Shown here piece by piece: positions 20,901-33,971 of a stretch of 64,000 bases of DNA (the stretch's first letter is position 1; each line of letters starts with the position of its first letter). Made by a program: the position numbers and the translations under genes. The notes below the pieces were generated by a model that ran no database searches, was not told the origin of the DNA, and was given only the letters and a program-made list of their open reading frames with translations. This DNA is from Lottia gigantea (taxonomy: Eukaryota > Mollusca > Gastropoda > Lottiidae): NCBI RefSeq assembly GCF_000327385.1, contig NW_008708987.1, forward strand, positions 770,939 through 834,938, in the 5' to 3' direction.

Positions 20901-23900
20901 CCACAGAAAATAGACCCCACCCCATTTACCTGCATCTTCAAATTTGTATCACTTTGCATAAGAAAAGAATTGCCCGTGAGCCCCTTTGATAATTTTGTGA
21001 CACCTACTCGACCACCGCACCCCCACCCCCTCACCTAATGCTTCCGAGAAACGCTATTCTAAGCAATGCTGATCAGCTAATAGGAAAAATCATTCAGATC
21101 CAATCTAAATTTCAACCGACCCACCTTCACTTTTTATATCTACACTAGCAGCCGCTCCAATTTTCCAGGCGTCTAAACCCTTCTTAAGAATGTTGGACAC
21201 AGTTCTCAAAAGAGGGTATTTGGTACCGCCGCAATGACCACTAAAGTCGTCCATTTCAACAGACCAAATAAAGGCACCAGCCAACTCTCTCATTATAATG
21301 TTCTTGGCCTAAAATAATAAATATAACATCTATTAGTGGTAAGGAGGATGGTTTCATGGAACCGACTGGAATAACAAGAGCCTGAGATGAGGAATCGATG
21401 TGGTGCTAATACAACCTTATACACAAAGGAAAAGAAGCAATCTAAAATGAAGTTCTTGATTGCAACATTGTTATAAAAAAAATCAAACATAAAAATAGTT
21501 ATGAAGAACATACTTTAATTGCTATACTATCTGGGGATTCGAACCCAATCCATTCACCATCACCGTGAGCATACGGTACTTTCTGTTCATCCACCCATTC
21601 CACCTTCCACTTTTCATCCTGAATCTTCTCACAAATCTACAAAGTAAAGATGGTTCATTATTAAACGGTCTACCGTGAAGGTTCTCAAGCTTTCGGCAAC
21701 AGATTCAGCTTTACAACTGTCGAGGATTGCCGAATGTGTTCAAGATACGATAAAGAAAGAAACAGTATGGGTTCTCTAGATCTTTACCTAGTTGGCTTTT
21801 CCTGTAGATAGATTTGGGTTTATCTTAAACACATAGGACAAAGTTTCACTGATTTAGTAATCCAATAGGTATATTTCAATCTGAACCATATGGGTTTTTC
21901 CAGATCTCCATCCAAATTATATATCTTGCTAGTTGCTATCTAGATGTCTTTCTTAGTAAGGTATGTCATAATAATCACCCATGCTAGGTTTATCAAGAGG
22001 ATTATTCAGATTTTTTTTATAGCTATGTTTACCTTGATCTAAAAGCAATTTGAGTATATCTACATTTTTAGGTTTATCTAGATTCAAATCTAGCGTTTAG
22101 CTGATTTAATATATTAACGTTATGGCTATATCTAGACATCGAGATAGGGTAGTTTAGATTCTTAAAATCTAGGATTTATAGACTTGAACATCTCTTAGTT
22201 AGTTTATTTTAATCCGTTCTAGCTGGTGGTGCAGAATAGTCGACAATAGAAGTAACCCTACCTAAGGTTATTTCGTTTTTCCATAGAAATGTGATATCTA
22301 TATCCCGACCATTCATGGGTTTGGAGTATACGTACAGAAATAACCCTACCTCATATAATGACAAGATACCAGATTCAGCAGTATATCGTCCTTTAGTGTT
22401 GCCGCCATCAGCAGGTGCCCGGATACCGTGATCATTGGATATCAGTTTATATCCTAATCCATAGGTAGGTAATCCTACGATAAGCTTCTCTTTGGGTACT
22501 CCAGTTTTTAACCAGTACGATATCGACCATTGCTGAAATATATCGTGAAAAGACAAATCAGAGCTTAGTTTAGTGTTCAATCACTAAATTCGATTTTAAA
22601 TTTAGTTTATTATCCGATCAGAAGATCGTATTTCTAAAAATCTAGTTTTCATTTCAATTTATGTTTCGAAAATTTAGAAACTTTAGCAAATCAGACAATC
22701 GGGAAGTTTGATGAGGGTTCACAGAATTTCACCATCTATTTCCCACCTTGGACGTACCCTGTTCAGAATGTCGGGTCGTGGAAAGAACGGTGGTTCGAAC
22801 GCACCGAACAGCTTCCATTGAACCTTGTGCGCAACTTCCAACACTCCCGCCTTCTGGGTGAAGGTCAGTTTTCATCAAGCACGCTTCCACTCAACATCGT
22901 CATGTATAGATTTTTAACTCATTCTGTATTGTCTTCCATCGAATAAATGTAGAGTTTTAGTTTGTTATTCTTTACATCGACACATAGCCTGAACATACCC
23001 CTTCGTACCAAAACAATAATACAATACAAGGCGTAATTGAATAGGCTATGCTCCCTATGACCCTACCTGGTGTAATTCCTTCTGTTCACCCTCGGGGTCT
23101 TTAGAATGTGGTAGTAGAGGACTGTGGTGTCCGGTGTGTTTCTCCCAGCCTGAACCATGGTAGTTGTACGTCATCAATAACATATAGTCGATATAGCTGA
23201 AACAAGGAACAATGTATTCCTCTACACAGAATGACTGAGCACTCAGAGTATATTAAACTGACAAAAGAAGGAAATCCATCGGAACCAGAAAATGATGTCG
23301 GATTACGCAGAATGTCGGTATACTCAGATGTCGGATTACGCCGAGTACACTGAATAGAACAGAAGGGTGTAAAACCCTATTTCATTGACATACAGTACAG
23401 TAGTTATACAATGTATAACAATGTTGCAGCTTATCATATTTTTTGTCTACTTCAACCAAAACTCGAAATGCGTGTATCACATAAAGCCCTTTGCGATTAG
23501 TGACCACAGACGTATGATTGAAAATCTGAATGATTCAAATTGATTCTATCAGTGCCTCCGATACTCATAACAAATTTAGAAAATCTCTTTACAATCTCTT
23601 TTTAGTGTATCCTTAAAGGGTATTTTTTAGGGTTCCATTGTCAACAGAGTATCGGATGTAAACATGAAATTGCCTATATGCTATCCCCTTTTTGTATCGT
23701 GCATTGAATTGGATACTATAAACAGGTTGTTTGGTACTTACAGATGGATCTTGTCTGGTTCATATGATTTACTGATGTAGAATTCACTAGAAGCAGTAGC
23801 TAATGTTAGTAACAACCGTTCTCTCCCAGTAGCTTCTGATTCTTCAGCAAAAGCATCATAGAGAGCCTACAATGAACATTAAAGCTATCATGAATTTTCA

Positions 23901-26106
23901 AGAATGCGCAGTAAAAACTTTACGCAAAAAGAATGCTTGTTAAAGAACGACATATTATGCATATAAGTTACAAACACAAATTTGTCATCATAATATTCAT
24001 ATAAGGGTACTATGTTTGTTTCAGATATTACATCTACTACATATTTGAAATATTAAAGCTACCATGAAGTTTGAAATAAAAAAGTTTGAATTGAATAATG
24101 ATAAATAAGGGTTTTATTTTTTGGTTTCATGTATAACAGCTACCAAATATTAGGAATATTAAAGCTACCATGGCGTTTATAGTATAAATATGGGTTCTAC
24201 ATTTGCTTCATATATATTTGTATATGCACTTACCTTCATGTATTTAGTAAATTTATATTTATCATTTTCACCACTGCCTCTCGTACCGGGGAATTCCCAA
24301 TCCATGTCCATTCCATCGAACCCATACCTGAAAATTGATGCCACATTATGAGATATCATTTTGTTAGTATATCTAACTGGCGAATTTGAATATTTTTGCT
24401 TTGCTGTTCTGCAGAGAGTAATTTTTTCATATAAATACGAGCTACTTGATTTTCCTTACTTAAATATCAGAATATACCTACTTTCGTAAATATTTGACAG
24501 CATTTTTAACCCAAGCTGTCCACGTGGCTTCGTTCTTGATAATGGGTAAGAATGGTTTAGACCCAATCTTCCAGCCACCAACTGCTAACAATACTTTTAA
24601 TTCTGGATTCTTCTCTTTCAGTCTAATTGTTCGAGCATAAAGACCTGTAAAAAATGATTTTGATTTTCTGTATATAGAAGGAAAAAGAGGCTTTTACTGT
24701 ATTATATGCCAAGTTTCAAAACCAGTTGAGCCCTTGCCCATGACCTCTGACCCTACCTAGCTCCTCAAACAGTAACGATATCACATCCGTTTATCACGTC
24801 TGAGGAATGGGTAGGGTAAGGCTAGAATCGTCGGGCTAGTTGTCCTCCTTATGGATTTGATATCCGAAATGCTGTTGATATCTAAGCTCTTGCCCCAGAC
24901 ACCATCACGCCATCACGCCATCTCAATTTGCAGCAGGGAAGTAGAACGTAAAACACCATTTCAATCGAGTCGATACCACGGGATGAAGTTTTGCCAATTT
25001 AGTAATAAGAATGAAATAGTAGACATAATATAACCTCTCGTCGGTCGTCCCAAATCAAATATTGGTAAAAGCTATAAGTCTTAATGATACATAAAGAAAC
25101 TTTATTTACATCTATAAGAGATTAATGGTTGCTATTTATTTTTTCAGAGCGGATTGTTTTTGTTTTTATTTCTCATACTCAATGCCAAAAACTTAATCTT
25201 TATAACTTATACCCCTGGGACAAAAGAAAAACGACAGAGGTACGTTTTAAGAATAATTACCCTCTTAAAAATAGTCCTTTTGAGAAATTTTCCGTAATAC
25301 TTTTTAGATTGAAAATCAGGCTAGTCCATAATTAAATACAATTTCATTTAAACGACTGCATTCCTATAAAGGGATTCCAAAAGAGATCTATTTGCTTTTA
25401 GGAACACTAAGTGTCTTGTAGTCTGAATCAGTGGTCCTTGCAAAACCATGATCAGACGATGCCAAAAGCTAGAAAACAGCCTTTGAATACAGTGAACAGC
25501 AAAACGTTGTTTTCGTTCCATTCTTATTACGACATCTATGGTTCCAGGAAACTCTTTGAAAGTCTCAAACGTTCAATTTATCACTTACCTTCTGGTCCTA
25601 AATCATTCCAATTGTTGGGTTTTAAATCTCTACCGTCTTTAGATATATCAACGAAAGCGAAGATAACATGGGTACATAGGAAGGGGTCGATATGCTCTGG
25701 CCAGAACTTCCCTACGCTCGGTCTGCCATTGGCCGAACTACTGTAGTAACAGAACACTTTCTTATCAGAACCTGAAAATGGTGAACATAAGAATCAGAGA
25801 AAGTGTCGGCACCAATTTTGCAAAATATTATTGATTTTGCATCAGAATTGTTTAATAACTTATTTTTGAAAATAGTTGAGACATTGGGAAACTTAACATC
25901 TGCTTCAAGATATTGCCGGTTGGTTTTTTGATTTAAATTTTTAAATGTATTCATTGCTTTGTGAGACCTGATAATGAAATGGACTATCGATAGAAATATC
26001 AGACATAAATGATATACAACATCTTAAAATAAAATAACATACCTTTAGCTTCAATAAAATGACAAAAACTTAAAATGGCTGCCAAAAATATCACAATTAC
26101 ATCCAT
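17747..26106 (-). CDS. Secreted family 18 chitinase with C-terminal peritrophin-A (CBM14) domain
   Basis: Exons in coding order: 26106-26043, 25771-25589, 24644-24482, 24327-24234, 23866-23742, 23196-23067, 22532-22350, 21636-21514, 21308-21125, then either 19847-19657 (479 residues in all) or 17940-17747 (480 residues). Residues 1-20 form a signal peptide (MDVIVIFLAAILSFC). The GH18 barrel follows, with strand motif LLAVGGWKIG, the catalytic DGMDMDWE (acid Glu148), MTYNYHGSGWE (Tyr220) and GAFIWSVEMDDF. The enzyme would cleave beta-1,4 N-acetylglucosamine chains outside the cell, in digestion, shell or cuticle work, or defence. Asp after Tyr220 in most active relatives is Asn221 here. The donor at 21124 (AAG then GTGGGT) leaves phase 1, which both last exons accept. 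The intron between the last exons holds a 24-bp minisatellite. Confidence 0.93.
18090..18860. repeat. 24-bp minisatellite, open in several frames on both strands
   Basis: About 32 copies of a 24-bp unit near CCTATCTCTATGATACTGGG plus TAGA or TGGA. Because 24 is a multiple of three and the unit lacks stops in several frames, long spurious frames appear: eight-residue repeats STQYHRDR on minus and ILGRPISM on plus. It lies in the intron between the two chitinase last exons. Confidence 0.95.
19657..19847 (-). CDS. Chitinase alternative last exon A: peritrophin-A chitin-binding domain
   Basis: The acceptor TGTTGTAG precedes 19847. Read in phase after the GH18 exons, this exon encodes one complete CBM14 domain with six cysteines spaced 13-5-14-12-7, then Tyr and TGA at 19657-19659. 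No GT donor lies between the last cysteine and the stop, so it reads as a terminal exon. AATAAA on the minus strand near 19250 could end its transcript. Compared with exon B it shares the GIY-D-SC, LC, LRM-CP-GT and LKVCN pattern. This suggests exon duplication. Confidence 0.82.
20085..20780. other. CpG-richer patch inside a chitinase intron, probable old transposon
   Basis: This stretch (GCGAAGCG, GCAGCGCGC, GGCGGCGCTG) is richer in CG than its neighbours and lies between the GH18 exons and exon A. Short frames occur on both strands but no known domain is recognised and no clear terminal repeats were found. The remaining intron holds diverged C-rich repeats (about 20870-21060). Confidence 0.3.
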
Positions 26107-28245
26107 GATGCTAGAAAAGACGAAAACACAAAATCAGAAAATCAGGATATAAATGTGTTTAAAGATGGGTTTCCTTATTTTTTAATGTCATATTAAGCAA
26201 ACTTAATTGGTGTTTCTCATGAATAATAATGACTGTATTCTCAATCATATCATTATGTTTTTTTCGCATATAAATGAGAGTTTTAACCAATCATAAATGT
26301 CCCTGTATATGTACAGTCTGGATAAAAAAAAAAGACTTTGTGACCTTTCTTGATCGGTCATTCATCGGAGTTCTGACGGTAATTCGCTTCTAATTTTGCT
26401 ATGAATTAATTATGGCCATGTGAGACAAACTAGTATATTTCCAAGACATAAGAGCACCTGTAGTTTCATTTTAGCACTTTCATTTTCATAAATGAAAAAA
26501 GGGAACCCATCTTTAAACTTGTCTGAATTGTCCCCGTATTCAGCGTGAACCTTTTATCAACGTCAGCAGAATTCCCCTACAATTTGCAACCAATTTCACA
26601 TCTTTTCAGCAGTATGTTTACAGATAAAGTACCAAAGCTCTCCAAAAGTCACAAAATTATCCAAAAGGTTACAAAGCTATTCAAAAATGTTTCAAACTAC
26701 CCGAGAGTCACAAAGATTTCCACAAGACACAAAATAATCCGAAGTAACAAACCTATCCGAAAGAAACAAAGCTCTCCAAAGTAAGAAAGTTTTCTAGAAA
26801 TAACCAAACCTTTCCAAAAGGAATAATGATTATCTTTAAGGTTTGAAGAAGTCGCCTCTGAAAAATCAAGAAAGTCCGAATTGATGTAAAAATATAGTTC
26901 TAACCTTGGCATTACCCTCAGAACAAAAACCTCATATATCACAGACAGACCCTGTACACTTACTTTATGTCATCCTTATGTCCTTTTAGTCTGACACGAC
27001 ACAGAGTCCGTCTTTTTTCGCGAAATAGTCCGGATTTCTTGTCGACGAGGTGTCAAATGTAATACAGTCTTAATACACTGACCGTCTTGATGTTTCTCAA
27101 GGCCACGAGCACCCAGACGGACCATAAACCATATTTCTTATATTTTTTGTTTCAAGCACGCATTGCCAACAAATACCTACATACGACGTTACGTCAGTTT
27201 TTGTAAAAAGTTACATTTTTTATGACTGCGGCACGATTTAATGGTAAAAGCCCGACACTTAATTGAGGCTAGTTGTGAGACGAACGAAGTAATCTCCAGC
27301 CCTCCGTGCTTCTCTCATATTTTTAAATCTTAACATAAATACCTATTTTTTCAATCGGTTATTAAGTTGAAACAATTTCAAATATTATAATGTTTTGTAC
27401 GAAACGATTTCAAATACTGTAATTTTTATGTACGAGACAATGCTATCAGTTTTTAAACCGGTAGTGTATGAGAATTATAAAAGATGATCTGATTTTTAAT
27501 GCGATTTCGCTGAATGAAAGAATAAAAAATGTCAGATGCGTGGAGTATTTTTTTTAAAATCTACAGACTATGAATGAGACTGCTCTATTGTTTAGTTAAC
27601 ACAATGTATGAATTTGGGGTAGTGTAGATATGTATTTATAAGATCACAAAGTTCTTACAATTTGTTTATAACTTAATGGTAGCTTTAAGGAAGTTGATGT
27701 TCAAGATGACTCTTACGATGGGAATGACTGGTGCCAAACAACGTTATTCAACTACAGAAATATTTGTTGTTATTTTATCTTTACTTTAAAGCCAATCACA
27801 TTTACATCTTCTTTTTATATTGACCTTGCATTTTCGTATCTTCATGGTAGCTTTAAGAAACCATATTTGTCTCTATTGATTCGTTGATTTGAAGTGTCAA
27901 AATCTAGAGAAGTCGTGTAAAAATATGTTAAATGCCAACCTTTATTGTTTGACATTAAATCGTCCCCGATTAGATTCAATATCAATATGATATCAACCCG
28001 GATTCGCATCGTCGTCTAAAATTCTTTCAATGACTCGATATTTGTGTTGCCATAACAACAAGATTCTAACATTATCGATGGATGTAAAGGTCCTCGGCCA
28101 CATAGATATCCTAAAAAATTTGACCTTCATTCGACCTTCTTTTCAAAATTTTAAGATCATCACCAACCCCTATAATCCTAAAAAGTTTCATGAGTTATGG
28201 ATATTTGACGAAAAAATGCATTCATGTGGGGTGGAAGGTTGTAAA

Positions 28246-28603
28246 AAAATGAAATGAAATGAATGGAGTTTAACGTCCTACTCTTCTGCACCATATGGGC
28301 TAATGAACACGGGCAACGCCATGCAGGGTGCCATGAGGGAAATTTTGCCAGGACTGCTCTCTTTCGATTTCCAACTGTCGAGGTATCTTTAACGTGCACA
28401 GCCTGTAGCACACGGGGCCTCGGTTTATTGTCTCATCCGAACGACTAGACGCTTTTTCCATGTCAGCCCCTCTTACCTGCATCATTGACAGGGGAAAACC
28501 GGGTTGAAAAATCCGAAGGTATTATCTCGACCTATGCCGGGATTGAACCCTTGACCTTCAGGTTAGCGAGCAAGGGTCTAACTCAATGAGCCACCGCGGC
28601 TCC
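28246..28603 (-). mobile_element. Full-length tRNA-derived SINE with perfect 13-bp target site duplication
   Basis: On the minus strand it runs from GGAGCCGCGGTGGCTCATTG (box A) through GGTTCAATCCC (box B), CGGATGAGACAATAAACCGA and CACGTTAAAG to CATTCATTTCATTTCATTTT. The flanks 28233-28245 and 28604-28616 are the same 13 bases, GGAAGGTTGTAAA. The intact duplication and complete ends mark it as one of the younger copies here. The ATTTC-rich tail suggests that a LINE with a similar tail moved it. Confidence 0.93.
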
Positions 28604-29039
28604 GGAAGGTTGTAAAGCGTGAACTGGGTGTGTTTACAAGTGGTGAAGTGAAAGCGTTTAAAAGTTTTAGTAGACGTGTGTTTGTTTAAAAACCCAAACT
28701 TTTTCCCACGAAGGTTCTCATATACTATTTATTTTCTCTTTTCACCTTTTTTACGTTCGAGATGATGAGCTAATTTCCATTGTCAACTAGCAAGCTCAGA
28801 GGTGTCAGAAAAAACAAAAAAAGTTAAATATTTGTGGTTGTGTGTTTGTGGAGTGTGACAATCATCCTGGCGAAGTGTTGAACCGGATATATAAACACCT
28901 TGTCAATTTTAAATGCATAAAAAATCGTTTAACTCAGTGGTTATGATCAGATCGAACTACTTTGGTTCGATTTCGGTCATGGCGTCATGCAGTGATTGGT
29001 TATGATCCATTTTTGATATTCATTCTGCACGTACCATAT

Positions 29040-29140
29040 AGCTATATTTTCAATACCAATTATTGTATTGTTTTTATGTTTGTTTGTTACCCACGAGGGC
29101 ATATATGCAATAAATCTTATCTAATCTTATAAGTTGAGAT
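29040..29140 (+). mobile_element. Probable LINE 3' tail fragment
   Basis: GGGCATATATGCAATAAATC followed by TTATCTAATCTTATAAG resembles the short-repeat tails of invertebrate LINEs. A related tail ending in (ATT)n lies at about 36590-36720. Without the coding part the clade cannot be told. Confidence 0.35.
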
Positions 29141-32100
29141 TAATACCTGTTTCAGGTATAAAGTAGGCCGGGACAATGTCGCTTGTATTGGTATATGCAG
29201 AAGGGGAAAAAGAAGATTGGACGCAATAACTGTAGAAACGCCCCACCCCCTCCTATTACCCTATTCATTTGCACGCAATACTTTCTGTCAGAAACCTTGA
29301 CGAAATCTCATTACCGATAGTCGCCTCCATCTTTGAAGTCGTAAAGACGAGTTCGTTTACTATTAGTCATAAGAAGTAACGTCACAGCATTGCGCCCTGT
29401 CTCACTCCAAGCTCTTTATTCAAAAATTAAAAAATTGAACGAAATTTCTGTTTGTGACGCTATGTTTAAACTATATCAATAAGTGTATTACATTTTACTA
29501 CATGTTATCCCACATCAGCAATAATGTGTCAAATTTCAAACGAACATTTTTTCGGGAAATTTCTTTATCATTGTTTTAAAAAGTGGCTACTATTTTGTGC
29601 AAATAAAATCATTACTATCAATAAAATTATGAATAACAAATAATATGCTGCGTCTTAGAGTTTGTTTACATCATTTTCTTTCAAAGAAGATATTTATTAC
29701 ATTTATGCATTAATGAAATAGGACACATAGGGCCTTCTATCTTCGACTATTCCATAGCCGATGTCCTACAATCATTGACCTTCGGGTTTTTAGATCAGTG
29801 GCAACGATACTAGTAGTTCCGGAAGGAATTCTTCATGAAAATTGATCCTCAATTTTGATTTGATTGAAGTTTTACTTAGAAAAGAATTGTTTATGAACAA
29901 ATCCATAAATTCAGCACAGCCGATGTGAAAGATAGAAAAACACCATTATCCAGTGTACTTTGATTTAATTTTGAAACAAAATAGATTCATAATCTTTTCA
30001 AGGGCTGACTGACAAAGGTATTTCCAGCCATTTAAAGTATTCCAATGCAATTTTGGATAATCAAAAAGCCAGCAAATCTTTTGCTACATGAACTTATTGA
30101 AATCCAGTTCCATAAAGCAATACAGTAATCTTACCTTAGTTTAGTATTTCACAATCTGCAACCTCTTTCCATGAAAAAATAAAATCAAGGCAGCAATGAA
30201 CACAGTTTGTCTTTAAGACCAAATTTAGACGTTAGATAAAATCACATCTAAGTTCATTCGAATCACATGCTTCTCTCCGACCCCTTTCTGAAACAATAAA
30301 CTCAATTTTAAGGCTGAACTTTAACTATATACGACAGTCCAAAGTGTCCACCAATCAAATAAGAAGATGTTCTGTGCAAATTGACGAGTAAACAACCTTG
30401 TTGTCTAAACTTTTCTTTATTTTACCATTTACATCTCTTACATGCCATAAACTTGTGACGGGGGCGAAAAAGTGTTAGCGTATTTGATTTCTTACAACAG
30501 AAACTCAATTCAGACTGCGAAATGAAGACGAGCAATAGCACTGAATTTCGTTTTGTTTTTGACGATCAATTTTAATTTGTGCCATAAATGTACCCCGATA
30601 TACGCATCATACTTCTTAATAAGGCAAAGGGGCAATATTATCATGCTGTTCAGCAGGGGCTGTGACATCACATGATGCAAAATAGTGCAAAATGTATCTA
30701 CGGGCTGACATCGAAAAGCGTCTAGTCGTTCGGATGGTACAATAAGTACAGTTGGAATTCGAATAAGCGTAGGCAGGGCGTTGCCCGTCTTCATTAGACC
30801 ATGGTGATGGAATGAGACAAGAAGCGATGTTGTGACGTTACTTGTTATGATATTGTGCGAACGATTTACGTTGCCATTTATCTCTATGAATAGGGGAACT
30901 TTCTTTCTGGATGAGTCATACCGATTTCCTGCGCGGTTTCTGTTGTTCTTGTAATATTAGAAAATCTACACCATTATACGGGGGAAGCGAAATGTGTAAT
31001 TTTAGCGGAATCTCCAAAAATCCTCAACAATTTGGTGTAAATGTAATGTTCAGGTGAGAACCATGTCAGGTCTGTCAATAAAAACACTGGTCCAGATTGT
31101 TAGGAATTCTTTAATCTTTGTTGGGGTGTATTGATCGGAGATTTAAAGTAGAGATTTAAAATTTGTTGAATTCTTTTTACAGTACACACCTTCATTGTAA
31201 GGGCATAATCCTCTGATTATTCTTTTCATCAACTGGCAGATCTTAACTTCAGGGTCGTAAATTAGTTTAGGTTAGAGACTATAATTATCATTTTACATAG
31301 TGGAAAAATGACCCATGGTCCTTGCTCAGGCTCAGCCCCCTCATCTGATGTTTCCTAGAAACGCCACGGCGTCGTATGGAAACTCCTTGGGGCTGAGCAA
31401 TTCTCGGGCTTCTGAAAGAGGAAATATCAATGAACGATTATCACTGGTCACGGTCATTCAGTGGACTAATCAGCTCATTATTTCATTAATACTTATTACT
31501 GAGTAGAGGTCACGTCATTATTTCAACGAAATTTACACAGACGAAAGGTTGTTGAACGGACTACACACAGTGGCGGCTAATTCAAAATGCAAGAATTCAG
31601 CCCTTCTTTTATACAATTATTTCCATAGGCACCCCCTAGAAAATATAGGAAAAATTTGACGGTGCCCCCCTCAAATCCAAACATCTCCAGCCGCCACGTA
31701 TTAAAACTTTACTTAATGACGCAAATCGATGCTATCAATATCTCCGATAGACATAAAAAATTCGAAAAATTTATGCAAATATTCCAACAGTGATGTCAAA
31801 CGCTTAAGCGATGTATAAAGGAGCCACAGGCATCTGACGGATGATTGAAAGGATATAACTAGAAGCAATAATGAAAATCAATTTTAATCAATCCTTTAAT
31901 TAAAATTACAGTTGATTTCATAAAAATTACTCAATAATTAGTTGGCTTGTTGCCCACAAAACTGATACACACAAATTGCAAATTGTATGAATATATTATG
32001 AGAATGGGACTAGACCAAACAGGTTGGAGAGGATAGTTTCATATAGAACACTACCAATAATATAACATCATACTTATATTTCTATTACCGTAGGCTTTAA

Positions 32101-33079
32101 AATATTATAGCTTACACCATATATTAGATTCATTCCTCCCCAAGAAAACAAAATTAAAAAAATTAACAAAAGCAGTCCAATTTATTTTCAGGTAGAATAA
32201 ATAATATTAAAAACTATATAGGCCTGTTCTATATTGTGTTCTTAACTAATTAAACTACCTTAATATAAAGTGGACTGTCCCATGCATGTGCATTATTATC
32301 TCTGACCCACAATACCGTACCTAAGAAATAATTGTTGATTTTGTTAATATAAATATTGCAGATCAACAGGCAAACCATGAGATAGATCTATTTTGATTGG
32401 ACAATACCCTGATGTATTCTGATTGGTTTACTTAAGCTAGTATTTCAGCATTTAAAATTTAGTTTTATTAATAAATCAGGTTATTGTAAGATTCTAAAAA
32501 TTTCACCCCCTGTAGCATAATGTAGAAAATGTTTAGAAATGTTATTGCTATAAGTATTATTAATATTATGCACTTAAAATTGAAAGCACAAATGTTATAA
32601 AGTTAAAAATATTTACAACCAAAACTCAATACATATCAATATGGATTACCAAATTATAAAAGATGGAGAGAGACAATTCCATACACAATGGACAATTCTC
32701 GGACATTTTATGGTAAAAGGGTTACCAGGTCAACTCTCTGTTTGTGGCATTAGAAATGAAACTAAGATCTGCGACTCCTGAAGAGACCCTAACCACACAG
32801 TGGTCAAAGGGTACAATTTACAAACAAAATAAAAATATTTTTATGACAGAACTTAAAACACATCTTGGTTTGAATCAATTCTAAACATTTACATAATAGA
32901 ATATCAGTTGAAATTGAATTCAAGGGAGGTAACTCTCATAAAGACTACAACTAATATCGTTGGCAGAAGAATTCCTTTCTAACAGCAACAAATGTGTCTC
33001 ATTTTACAAAAAACTGAACGAAACCTTTATTCAGAATTGAAATAAATTAAGATATTTCATTAGTTAATAAGACTGAAGA

Positions 33080-33265
33080 CTTAAAAGGGATTGTTAATGG
33101 ATTTTCAAACTTTTTATGCATATAAGGAACACTAAAAGCATGGATTTGCACCATTCCAATTTTCAATCAGACGTCTTTGGAAATAGAATTCTTGTAAATA
33201 GAAGTCATAAATGGCCCTGATACACATAAGGAATTTAGAAAACCTCATTACTACCCCTTATAAGT
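33080..33265. mobile_element. Palindromic MITE-like copy
   Basis: It starts TTAAAAGGGATTG, carries GGATTTGCACCATTCCAATT and CAGACGTCT, and ends CTGATACACATAAGGAATTT and AGAAAACCTC. This is the same family as the copies at 732-995 and 42988-43191. Confidence 0.55.
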
Positions 33266-33744
33266 ATCCTTAATACTAGAAAGTTTAGATCTAAATATTA
33301 TTCAATGTAAAATAAATATGTAAATGTTAATATTAATCTCATATCTTTATATTTCTAAAAAATATCAATTATCTATAACAATAAACATTAAAATAACCTG
33401 GGTAATCTCCCCCCACCCCCTAAAAGGAAACCCACTAACTAATATCAAGTTGTTAAAATGCAGGCATGTTATAAAACTTATTGAGTTTGGGTACAAAATT
33501 AACTGTTTTTCATACAGTAAAAAATAGAAGAAGTGAATATATAACCAGGCTCCATCTTCTCAATGTCAAGCTTATACAACTTGGTCAATTAAGTGATTTG
33601 ATTGGATTGAACGCTACCGAATACAGTCAATCAGAGCCCTCGATAGAAAGTCAGTAAACCATAAGCAGTAGTGTTTACAGTCTTTATGTCAAAGGTTTTG
33701 ATTGGCTGTATCTGCTATCACACCACACCAAACATCGTCTATAC

Positions 33745-33945
33745 CAGTTGTTCCCAAACAATCACCTGGACCTTTCACACACCCAAAAAATTTGTTTCAT
33801 CCACATTTCCAGTATGTGATGATGTGAGGTGCTCTCTCAATTCAAAATAAATTCTTCTCTTACACCAGTTGGACACACCCCTGAAAACCCTAGTCCCATA
33901 CCCCCAGGGGATGAAAACACCCCAGGTTGTGAACCGTGGGTCAAT
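33745..33945. mobile_element. hAT-like non-autonomous element
   Basis: CAGTTGTTCCCAAAC at the left and GGTTGTGAACCGTGGG at the right are imperfect inverted ends of the hAT type (CAG..GTTCCCAA). The inner part ACACCCCAGGTT and ACCCCTGAAAACCCTAG matches the fragment at 95-165. It lies just past the stop of the TJAP1-like gene, so probably within its 3' UTR. Confidence 0.45.
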
Positions 33946-33971
33946 AACTTGTCTATTCCCAACTTTATCTA

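Larger units (their letters stand above)
26107..33971. other. Long intergenic stretch between the chitinase and TJAP1-like genes; no gene seen
   Basis: Upstream of the chitinase start lies a degenerate 19-bp-like repeat (about 26620-26790, CAAAAGTCACAAAATTATCC pattern). Then come AT-rich DNA, the full SINE at 28246-28603, a probable LINE tail (about 29040-29140), a SINE fragment near 30690-30800, C-rich repeat patches near 31300-31400 and 31560-31700, MITE-like copies near 31720-31800 and 33080-33265, and a hAT-like element at 33745-33945. No frame shows a recognisable domain. Confidence 0.5.

Noticed and set aside
25411-25746. 111-codon plus-strand frame
   Set aside because: It is mostly the antisense of the second chitinase exon (25589-25771).
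28178-28485. Several overlapping short frames on both strands
   Set aside because: All lie within the SINE copy at 28246-28603 or cross its edge.
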